In this document: in pieces, positions 19,627 through 27,271 of the stretch
Layout: each line of letters begins with the position of its first letter
Position numbering within the stretch: position 1 is the first letter of the stretch
Origin: Alkaliphilus hydrothermalis
GTDB lineage: Bacteria > Bacillota > Clostridia > Peptostreptococcales > Natronincolaceae
Assembly (NCBI RefSeq): GCF_016908555.1
Contig: NZ_JAFBEE010000013.1
Span: forward strand, 20,655-84,654
Reading direction: 5' to 3'
DNA length: 64,000 nucleotides
The notes under the pieces: generated by a model
Database searches by the model: none
The model's input: the letters and a program-made list of their open reading frames with translations, nothing else
What the model was told of the DNA's origin: nothing
Position numbers and translations under genes: made by a program

Positions 19627-19666
19627 GAAGGTATAATCTGATGAATTAGATTATACCTTCTTTTTT
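19627..19666 (+). terminator. intrinsic terminator after udk
   Basis: GAAGGTATAATCT pairs perfectly with AGATTATACCTTC, followed by TTTTTT. Confidence 0.92.
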
Positions 19667-19789
19667 AGCCTGTTGAAAAGGCTCCATCTTCTGCGTCACT
19701 GCAAGCAATCAGCACCCTCGCGTATTATCTATACGCTACGTTCGCTGACTGCTTTTGTTCCTTGAATCTGAAGGCTTTTGAACAGGCTA
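19666..19789. repeat. 124-bp imperfect palindrome (MITE-like or long hairpin)
   Basis: Ends TAGCCTGTTGAAAAGGCT (19666-19683) and its near-exact inverse AGGCTTTTGAACAGGCTA (19772-19789) match at 16 of 18 positions. Further in, AGCAATCAGC faces GCTGACTGCT, and the centre is GCGTATTATCTATACGC. No coding capacity. It sits between the convergent udk and degV genes and could terminate both, or be a small inverted-repeat element; it shares its core with hairpins at 4413, 7698 and 56326. Confidence 0.7.
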
Positions 19790-19810
19790 TTGTAATTTGA
19801 AAAGCCAAAA

Positions 19811-20644
19811 TTAAAACAATACTGCCAATGCACCAAATCCACCGTGGGAACCCATTGTTGCTCCTAATTCCCCGATAAGAATTTCTTTAGGATTGAATAA
19901 TTTTCTAATACCTTCCTCCATAAAGCTAATATCCTGTTGAGATGCCTTAGCATGGAGAATGGATAGGGTTGATTGGCTAATATCCTTACCTGTTTCCTCA
20001 ATGGCTTCTAATAATTTTTTTAACTGTCTTTTTCTACCTCTACAGTAGTCAACAACCTTTAATGATCCGTCGGGGGCCATTGTTAGGATGGGTTTTATTT
20101 GCATTACCTTTGCAATGCTCCCCTTCCAGTTGGAAATACGACCACCCTTGATGACATTATCTAAGTTATCAATAGCTACAAAGGAGTGCATTGTATGTCT
20201 TAGTTCCAGAAGTTGTTCTTTTATCTCTTCAAAAGAAAGTCCCGCATTGATTAGTTCTTGAGCCTTCATCACTTGAAGTCCTGTTCCCATGCTTACATGC
20301 AAAGAATCGATAACTTCGATTTTTCTTTTAATCATGTCCTTAGCAATCATAGCACTTTGATAAGTACCGCTTAGACCTGCTGAAATAGTAAGACACAAAA
20401 TGGAGTCATTTTCATCAAACTTCTCAAAGACATTTAAAAAGCTTTGAGGAGCCGGCAGGGATGTCTTGGGTAATAGGTCTGTAGAAGCCATCTTATTATA
20501 GAACTCACTAGTGGATAAGTCCACACCATCATTGTAGACCTCATCTTCAAATGTAATCTGCAAAGGGACTATTTCAATATTGTTTTCTTTAGCATATTCG
20601 ATAGGTAAATCTGCTCCACTATCGGTAACTAGACGTATTTTCAT
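19811..20644 (-). CDS. DegV-family fatty-acid-binding protein
   Basis: The 277-residue protein starts with VTDSGADLPIEYAKENNI and has the conserved KTSLPAPQSFLNVFEK and LTISAGLSGTYQSAM segments of the DegV fold. DegV/FakB proteins bind fatty acids and present acyl groups to the FakA kinase. The binding Ser/Thr residues are present. No fakA is adjacent. The gene stands alone, convergent with udk. Family is firm; which fatty acid is bound is unknown. Confidence 0.9.
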   Translation of the reverse strand: MKIRLVTDSGADLPIEYAKENNIEIVPLQITFEDEVYNDGVDLSTSEFYNKMASTDLLPKTSLPAPQSFLNVFEKFDENDSILCLTISAGLSGTYQSAMIAKDMIKRKIEVIDSLHVSMGTGLQVMKAQELINAGLSFEEIKEQLLELRHTMHSFVAIDNLDNVIKGGRISNWKGSIAKVMQIKPILTMAPDGSLKVVDYCRGRKRQLKKLLEAIEETGKDISQSTLSILHAKASQQDISFMEEGIRKLFNPKEILIGELGATMGSHGGFGALAVLF

Positions 20645-21021
20645 TAGAAACTCTCCAATTCTTTTTTTATTAATTATATGTCACTTTACAATGTTCTGCA
20701 ATAAAATACTTTTTTCGACATCATTTTTACTTCATATAGCCAATAAAAATTTGATTGCTTATATATAGGATACAGTGGAAGGGGAGATATTATGCTGGAA
20801 GATTTAAATTTAATACTTGTTATATATTATCATTGGAATAAAATGGAGATAATGAAATAAAACCCTTAATATACCATGACACTTATGTTAAAATGATATA
20901 TATCGTTCTATCACGTTATTATCGTTTTATTATAATAATCTGTAGATGTTTTATTCTAGTTTGATGATGAAACAATATAGATTAGCAACACCATAAGCTA
21001 AAAACAGAAGGGATTGTGAAT
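20645..21021. other. intergenic region between degV and topB
   Basis: AT-rich and with divergent promoter activity expected. Apart from a possible 22-codon frame at 20792, I see no conserved RNA, repeat or terminator. Confidence 0.4.
20792..20860 (+). CDS. Possible 22-residue small ORF
   Basis: ATG at 20792 is preceded by GGAAGGGGAGATATT, a good ribosome site, and encodes MLEDLNLILVIYYHWNKMEI plus two residues. It is hydrophobic in the middle, with no recognised family. It could be a small membrane peptide or chance. The only support is the strong ribosome site in an otherwise empty region. Confidence 0.25.
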   Translation: MLEDLNLILVIYYHWNKMEIMK

Positions 21022-23208
21022 ATGAGCAAAACATTAGTACTGGCGGAAAAACCCTCCGTAGCTAGAGATTTGGCTAGGGTCTTAAACTGCAATCGAAAAG
21101 CCAATGGCTTTATAGAAGGGGACAATTATATTATTACTTGGGCGCTGGGGCATTTAGTCACCCTAGCAGACCCAGAGGTCTATGGAGATCAATATAAGGA
21201 ATGGCGAATAGAAGACCTACCTATGCTTCCAAATTCTATGAAGCTGGTGGTGATTAAGCAAAGTGGCAAGCAATTCAGTGTGGTAAAGGCCCAGATGAAT
21301 AGAAAAGATGTAAAGGATATTGTAATCGCCACAGATGCAGGACGTGAAGGGGAACTGGTGGCAAGATGGATTATTGAAAAGGCCCATGTGAAGAAGCCTA
21401 TTAAAAGACTTTGGATTTCTTCTGTTACCGACAAAGCCATCAAGGAAGGTTTCAACAAATTAAGAGATGGGAAGGATTACGAAAACCTTTACGCCTCAGC
21501 TGTTGCCCGTTCAGAGGGAGACTGGATTGTAGGGATTAATGCCACAAGAGCCTTGACCTGTAAATACAATGCCCAGCTATCCTGTGGAAGGGTACAGACC
21601 CCAACCATTGCCATCATAGCCGAAAGGGAAAAGGAAATCCAGAACTTCAAGCCAAAGACCTATTATGGAATTACAGCCCAAGCCAAGGGATTAAAGCTAG
21701 TATGGCAAGACCAAAAGACGAAGGACCTCAAGACCTTTGATAAAGGGAAAGTAGATAAACTATACAGTAGCTTAAAGAATAAGGATGCAACAGTGTATGG
21801 AGTAGACAAGGTTGCTAAAAAATCCTACTCACCTCAGTTGTATGACCTTACTGAACTTCAAAGGGATGCCAATCGAATTTTCAACTATTCGGCTAAGGAA
21901 ACCCAAGGAATCATGCAAAAACTTTATGAAACCCACAAGCTGCTGACTTATCCAAGAACTGACTCAAGATACATCTCCACCGATATCGTAGACACACTGA
22001 AGGATCGTGTTAAAGCTTGTGGCGTGGGGACCTATTCGTCGGTGGCTGCAAAGATCCTAAGGATTCCTATTAAAGCCAATAAGTCCTTTGTGGATAACAA
22101 TAAGGTATCAGATCACCATGCTATTATTCCCACCGAGGAAAAGGTGTTATTGGGGGCATTGAGTGATAAAGAACGAAAGATTTACGATTTAGTTGTAAAA
22201 CGATTCTTGGCAGTATTATCTCCACCCTTTGAATATGAACAAACAACCATTAAGGCTAATGTTGGGGAAGAAACCTTTGTGGCAAAGGGAAAAATCGTCA
22301 AATCCCAAGGTTGGAAGGAAGTCTATCAAAACAATGTAGAGGATGAGGATGAAGGGGATGGTATACTAGATCAGATCCTTCCTAATATTAATAAGGGAGA
22401 TACCCTAAAGATTACATCCATCACCACCACCACAGGGGAAACAAAGCCCCCAGCCTATTTTAACGAAGGGACTTTGCTTTCTGCTATGGAGAACCCTGCC
22501 AAGTATATGGCAAATGAGAGTAAGGATTTAATAAAGACCATCGGTGAAACTGGAGGGTTGGGAACAGTGGCCACCCGTGCTGATATCATCGAAAAACTCT
22601 TCAAAACTTTTCTAATAGAGAAAAGAGGAAAGGATATCTTTGTCACCTCTAAAGGGAAGCAATTATTGGAGCTAGTGCCAGAGGATTTAAAATCTCCCGT
22701 CCTTACGGCAGAATGGGAACAAAAATTGTCGGCTATAGAAAAGGGAATACTAACTAAGGAAGCATTTGTGAGTGAAATGAGAAATTATACAAAGGAAATC
22801 GTCAAGGAGATCAAAGATGCCGATGCATCCTTTAAGCATGATAATCTCACAAGAAATAAATGCCCTGAATGTGGTAAGTATATGCTGGAGGTCAAGGGCA
22901 AGAAGGGTAAAATGCTGATTTGCCAAGATCGAGAGTGTGGTAGTAGAAAAAATGTATCTCAAATCACCAACTCCCGATGCCCCAACTGTCACAAAAAGCT
23001 GGAACTAAGGGGAGAAGGAGAAGGGCGAATCTTTGTCTGTAGCTGTGGCCATAGGGAAAAATTGTCCTCCTTTAACGAAAGAAAAAAGGTAGAAAAAAAT
23101 AAGCCCTCTAAAAAGGAAACCCAGAAGTTCTTAAAGGAGCAAAAGAAAAAAGCTGAAGAACCCATCAATACGGCTTTAGCAGATGCATTGGCAAAGTTAA
23201 AGCTATAA
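21022..23208 (+). CDS. topB: DNA topoisomerase III
   Basis: Type IA topoisomerase that decatenates DNA and resolves recombination intermediates. The TOPRIM domain starts TLVLAEKPSVARDLARVL, with acidic DAGREGELVARW; the catalytic tyrosine lies in LLTYPRTDSRYIS (about residue 313). The C-terminal tail has two zinc-ribbon-like units (CPECGKY..CQDREC and CPNCHKK..CSCG). The 728-residue length fits. A GTG at 21016 is two codons upstream, but the ATG at 21022 has the AAGGGA site at 8 bases. It ends at a strong terminator. Confidence 0.95.
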   Translation: MSKTLVLAEKPSVARDLARVLNCNRKANGFIEGDNYIITWALGHLVTLADPEVYGDQYKEWRIEDLPMLPNSMKLVVIKQSGKQFSVVKAQMNRKDVKDIVIATDAGREGELVARWIIEKAHVKKPIKRLWISSVTDKAIKEGFNKLRDGKDYENLYASAVARSEGDWIVGINATRALTCKYNAQLSCGRVQTPTIAIIAEREKEIQNFKPKTYYGITAQAKGLKLVWQDQKTKDLKTFDKGKVDKLYSSLKNKDATVYGVDKVAKKSYSPQLYDLTELQRDANRIFNYSAKETQGIMQKLYETHKLLTYPRTDSRYISTDIVDTLKDRVKACGVGTYSSVAAKILRIPIKANKSFVDNNKVSDHHAIIPTEEKVLLGALSDKERKIYDLVVKRFLAVLSPPFEYEQTTIKANVGEETFVAKGKIVKSQGWKEVYQNNVEDEDEGDGILDQILPNINKGDTLKITSITTTTGETKPPAYFNEGTLLSAMENPAKYMANESKDLIKTIGETGGLGTVATRADIIEKLFKTFLIEKRGKDIFVTSKGKQLLELVPEDLKSPVLTAEWEQKLSAIEKGILTKEAFVSEMRNYTKEIVKEIKDADASFKHDNLTRNKCPECGKYMLEVKGKKGKMLICQDRECGSRKNVSQITNSRCPNCHKKLELRGEGEGRIFVCSCGHREKLSSFNERKKVEKNKPSKKETQKFLKEQKKKAEEPINTALADALAKLKL

Positions 23209-23213
23209 CAAAG

Positions 23214-23249
23214 TAAAAATAGGGAAGTCCAGAGGACTTCCCTATTTTA
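23214..23249. terminator. bidirectional intrinsic terminator (topB / ABC-F)
   Basis: AAAAATAGGGAAGTCC and GGACTTCCCTATTTT form a near-perfect stem with loop AGA between convergent genes. Confidence 0.9.
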
Positions 23250-23255
23250 GTCAGT

Positions 23256-24845
23256 TTAATCATTCATCAATTCTAAATACTCATCATAAGTCATTTGCTT
23301 GTCAATAATCTTGCCATCTGACTTGATTTCAATAATTCTATTGGCAATGGTTTGGATAAACTGATGGTCATGGGAAGTGAATAGCATATTACTGCTATAG
23401 TCCCGAAGACCGTTATTTAAAGCTGTGATGGATTCAAGGTCAAGGTGGTTGGTGGGTTGGTCTAAAATCAAGAAGTTTGCGTTACTGAGCATCATTCTAG
23501 ATAGCATACAACGTACCTTTTCTCCCCCTGAAAGAACAGAAGCTTCCTTCAGAGCCTCTTCTCCAGAGAATAACATTCTGCCTAAAAATCCTCTGATATA
23601 GCTTTCGGCTTTTTCCTCGGAGAATTGACGAAGCCAATCTACAAGATTCATATTTACATTATTAAAGAATTCAGAGTTATCCTTAGGGAAATAGGACTTA
23701 GTAATAGTAACTCCCCATTTATAGGAGCCACCATCGGCCTCCATTTCTCCTGTTAGGATTTTAAATAGGGTGGTACAGGTAATCTCATTACCGATAAAAG
23801 CAATCTTGTCTCCCTTACTTAATGTAAAGCTGACGTTATCAAGGATTTTTTCGCCATTTAGTGTCTTAGTAAGACCATCCACAATCAGAATGTCATTTCC
23901 AACCTCCCTTTCAGGCTTAAAGCCACAGAAGGGGTATCTTCTTGTGGAGGGCTGAATATCATCTACAGTGATTTTATCCAATAACTTCTTACGGGAAGTA
24001 GCCTGTTTAGATTTTGATGCATTGGCACTAAAACGAGCAATAAATTCCTGTAGTTCTTTGATTTTTTCTTCTTTCTTTTTGTTTTGATCCTTCATCATTC
24101 TAAGGGCCAATTGGCTAGACTCATACCAGAAATCGTAGTTACCAACAAACAGCTTGATTTTACCAAAATCAACGTCTGCCATATGGGTACATACCTTATT
24201 TAAGAAGTGACGGTCATGGGATACAACGATTACTGTACCGTCAAAATTAATTAAAAATTCCTCAAGCCAGTTAATGGACTTAATATCCAAGTGGTTGGTT
24301 GGCTCATCTAGTATCAGAATTCCAGGCTGTCCAAATAAAGCCTGTGCCAATAGCACCTTAACCTTTTCAGCACCGGTAAGTTCCTCAACAGTTTTATAAT
24401 GTAGATCTGTTGAAATTCCAAGTCCTTGTAAAAGGGAAGATGCTTCCGATTCTGCTTCCCATCCATTTAATTCTGCGAATTCACATTCCAGCTCTGAAGC
24501 TCGAATACCATCTTCGTCGGTAAATTCAGCTTTAGCATAGATTGCATCTTTTTCCTGCATGATTTGATATAGTCTTGCATTTCCCATAATAACAGTTTCA
24601 AGAACTTGATTCTTATCATATTGATAGTGATCCTGCTTTAAAACTGAAACACGAATACTTGCAGGGATGCTGACTTCTCCAGTATTTGCCTCAATTTCAC
24701 CGGAAAGAATTTTTAAAAATGTACTCTTTCCAGCACCATTTGCCCCAATTACCCCATAACAATTACCAGGTGTGAATTTTAGATTTACATCTTCAAAAAG
24801 TTTTCTGTCGCCATATCTAAGGCTTACGTTAGTTACATTAATCAC
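23256..24845 (-). CDS. ABC-F family ATPase (ribosome-associated, YbiT-like)
   Basis: The 529-residue protein has two ATP-binding domains and no membrane segments, so it is an ABC-F protein acting on the ribosome rather than a transporter. NBD1: Walker A GANGAGKST, degenerate signature LTGAEKVKV, Walker B ILILDEPTNHLD. NBD2: LSGGEKVRCML, and Walker B FLILDQPTNHLD, in which the usual catalytic Glu is Gln. The linker between them is basic and helical (KKKEEKIKELQEF). A longer open frame exists, but GTG at 24845 with GAAGG seven bases before it gives the typical start VINVTNVSLRYG. Role in translation is family knowledge; no antibiotic is implied. Confidence 0.9.
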   Translation of the reverse strand: MINVTNVSLRYGDRKLFEDVNLKFTPGNCYGVIGANGAGKSTFLKILSGEIEANTGEVSIPASIRVSVLKQDHYQYDKNQVLETVIMGNARLYQIMQEKDAIYAKAEFTDEDGIRASELECEFAELNGWEAESEASSLLQGLGISTDLHYKTVEELTGAEKVKVLLAQALFGQPGILILDEPTNHLDIKSINWLEEFLINFDGTVIVVSHDRHFLNKVCTHMADVDFGKIKLFVGNYDFWYESSQLALRMMKDQNKKKEEKIKELQEFIARFSANASKSKQATSRKKLLDKITVDDIQPSTRRYPFCGFKPEREVGNDILIVDGLTKTLNGEKILDNVSFTLSKGDKIAFIGNEITCTTLFKILTGEMEADGGSYKWGVTITKSYFPKDNSEFFNNVNMNLVDWLRQFSEEKAESYIRGFLGRMLFSGEEALKEASVLSGGEKVRCMLSRMMLSNANFLILDQPTNHLDLESITALNNGLRDYSSNMLFTSHDHQFIQTIANRIIEIKSDGKIIDKQMTYDEYLELMND

Positions 24846-25088
24846 TCTATTACCTTCTTCCATATAGTTTAAATCAATTCTATTATTATAACATAGATTA
24901 AGAAAAAACACCATATACAAGGTGCATTGTTGAATAATGTCGAAAAAAGATGTATAATATAATTAATTCTGACGACAAATTTTTACATAAAAAATATGAT
25001 TTTCACGTTACAATTAAACAGGGAAAAAACATGTACAGAGGATTATAAATAGCAGTAAAAGCATGGCGACGATTGAAGGAGGTGTTTT

Positions 25089-25646
25089 ATGAAGTATATT
25101 GTATCAGGCTCTTTAGCTTTTGTGTTTTTGTATCTGTTTGATGTTTACACTTTGAAAAACAAAGTTATTAGGAGAAGAATTTTCGGAATATTAGGATTAG
25201 CCACTTTAATTTATTCTGCCATCATGGCGACTGTGGTTTCCGAAAAGATATACCTTCCATTAGCCATCAGAATCATTGGAGGTTTACTATTGGTGGTGGC
25301 GATTTTTCTATTAGTCTACTCATTATTCTTAGAATTACCCTTTAGTAAGACCTATGGAGAAAAGGAGCATTCTAATAAATTGGTGGATACGGGGACCTAT
25401 GCCCTATGTAGGCATCCTGGTGTTCTCTGGTTTGGCTTTATTTTTCTCTTTTTCTTTTTGACAACAGGAGCTAAATTATTAGTTCCAGCAGGTATTATTT
25501 GGACATTGCTAGATGTAATCCATGTATATATACAGGAAAAACAATTCTTTCCCAAAATGTTTCCCCAGTATAAGGACTATATAAAAAAGACCCCTATGCT
25601 GATTCCTACACAAGACAGCATAAAAAAATGTAAGGCTACTTTATAG
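25089..25646 (+). CDS. Isoprenylcysteine/phospholipid methyltransferase-like membrane protein
   Basis: The 185-residue protein has four to five hydrophobic segments and a C-terminal TYALCRHPGVLWFGF ... EKQFFPKMFPQYKDYIKKTP, the SAM-binding RHP and EE/EK pattern of the ICMT/PEMT family. It would methylate a lipid-like substrate at the membrane. It starts a unit with the GH3-family gene 13 bases downstream and the signalling gene after it. GGAGGTG precedes the ATG. Substrate unknown. Confidence 0.75.
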   Translation: MKYIVSGSLAFVFLYLFDVYTLKNKVIRRRIFGILGLATLIYSAIMATVVSEKIYLPLAIRIIGGLLLVVAIFLLVYSLFLELPFSKTYGEKEHSNKLVDTGTYALCRHPGVLWFGFIFLFFFLTTGAKLLVPAGIIWTLLDVIHVYIQEKQFFPKMFPQYKDYIKKTPMLIPTQDSIKKCKATL

Positions 25647-25659
25647 TTATGGAGGACTG

Positions 25660-27246
25660 ATGATGGTGACATTAGAAGAAATGTTAAGAAGAGAAGAGTT
25701 TGATAAGATATGGGAGAAATATTGTGGATTCTTGGATTTAACCCTACCTGAATTCATGCAAATTCAAGAAAGGCTGTTAATGGAGCAAATTGAACTTCTA
25801 TCCCGTTGTGAATTGGGACAAACCATCATGGGTGAGAAGGTGAAACCGAAAACGATAGAAGAATTTAGAGAAATGGTACCTTTGACTACATACGAAGATT
25901 ATGCTGATATTCTCTTGAATAAAAGAGTAGATGCTTTACCATCAAAACCAATGTATTGGATTAAAACCACTTGGAAGGGAGGGACCCATGAAATAAAGTT
26001 GGCTCCCTATTCCGATAGCATGATTGAAGAACATACCAAGGCTTTTCTTGCTAGCTTGATTTTATCCACCAGTAGGAAGAAGGGTGATTTCTCCCTGAGG
26101 GAAAAGGATAAATTTTTATATGGGATGGCTCCCCTGCCTTATCTAACAGGATTAGCCCCCTATGGCGTTCGAAATGAGATAGACTTTGAATATCTGCCGT
26201 CTATTGAAGAAGCAGAATATCTAGGTTTTGAAGAACGCAACAAGGTAGGATTTCAATTAGCCTTATCAAAAGGAGCCGATTTGTTCTTTGGGTTATCCAG
26301 TGTATTGGTTAAAATAGGTGAGGATTTTGCCAGTGGTTCAAAGGTAGGGGGAAGAGGCTTAAGTACCTTGAAAACGGCTAATGCTAGAATGCTTTACAAA
26401 CTTTTTAGAGCTTTTATTAAGAAAAACATAAAAAAAGAGACTATTTTACCAAAGGATTTATGGGATTTTAAAGGAATACTATGTGCAGGGACCGATACCC
26501 ATGCCTTTAAAGAAAAAATAGAATACTATTGGGGCAAAAAGCCTTTGGAGATTTATGGTGGCACTGAAATTGCGACTGTTGCTACTGAGACGTGGGGGGA
26601 TGGTGGACTAACCTTTTTCCCAGATGTAAATTTCCTAGAGTTCATTCCTGAGAAGGATTCATTGAGGAGTCTACAAGATAAAAACTATGTACCAAAGACA
26701 CTACTTATTAATGAGATTCAAGCCAATCAGAGATATGAAATTGTCGTAACTAAATTTAGAGGAGGAGCTTTTGTACGTTATCGAGTAGGGGACATAATTG
26801 AATGTGTATCTCTTGAAAATGACGCCTACAAAATCAAGTTACCCCAAGTAAGGTTTGTTGATAGAATTTCTAACGTGATTGATTTAGCAGGTTTTACCCG
26901 TATTACAAAGGCCACCATTGACAAGGCGGTAGAGGTTGGAAAACTACCAGTAAAGGACTGGGTGGCATCTAAGCAGTACGACGCTAAGGAGCCTGTACTT
27001 CATGTGTATATGGAAATGTTAGACTCTGATATCAACTTAAATGATGTTAAAAATATACTTAATGAAAGTCTCCGTCAATCGGACTCGGACTATAGAGATA
27101 TTCAAATGATGCTGGGTAGAGATCCCTTAAGGGTTACACTGTTGCCGAGAGATTCCTTTAATAATTTTTCTAAGAAGAGTAGTAATATGATTTTAAAGAT
27201 GAATCCGTCTAAAGAGACCATTGACTTACTACAAAATTGTTGTTAA
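25660..27246 (+). CDS. GH3-family acyl-adenylate/amido synthetase-like protein
   Basis: The 528-residue protein matches the GH3 auxin-responsive family, a branch of adenylate-forming enzymes: EFREMVPLTTYEDYADIL near residue 68, YGGTEIATVATETWG (about 300) as the adenylation motif, and FRGGAFVRYRVGDIIE (about 365). In plants GH3 proteins conjugate amino acids to carboxylic hormones; bacterial members are uncharacterised. It probably adenylates a carboxylic acid. It is cotranscribed with the methyltransferase-like gene upstream and the GGDEF-HD-GYP gene downstream. Substrate unknown. Confidence 0.8.
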   Translation: MMVTLEEMLRREEFDKIWEKYCGFLDLTLPEFMQIQERLLMEQIELLSRCELGQTIMGEKVKPKTIEEFREMVPLTTYEDYADILLNKRVDALPSKPMYWIKTTWKGGTHEIKLAPYSDSMIEEHTKAFLASLILSTSRKKGDFSLREKDKFLYGMAPLPYLTGLAPYGVRNEIDFEYLPSIEEAEYLGFEERNKVGFQLALSKGADLFFGLSSVLVKIGEDFASGSKVGGRGLSTLKTANARMLYKLFRAFIKKNIKKETILPKDLWDFKGILCAGTDTHAFKEKIEYYWGKKPLEIYGGTEIATVATETWGDGGLTFFPDVNFLEFIPEKDSLRSLQDKNYVPKTLLINEIQANQRYEIVVTKFRGGAFVRYRVGDIIECVSLENDAYKIKLPQVRFVDRISNVIDLAGFTRITKATIDKAVEVGKLPVKDWVASKQYDAKEPVLHVYMEMLDSDINLNDVKNILNESLRQSDSDYRDIQMMLGRDPLRVTLLPRDSFNNFSKKSSNMILKMNPSKETIDLLQNCC

Positions 27247-27271
27247 TTAATAGACTATTGGGGTGGAAATA

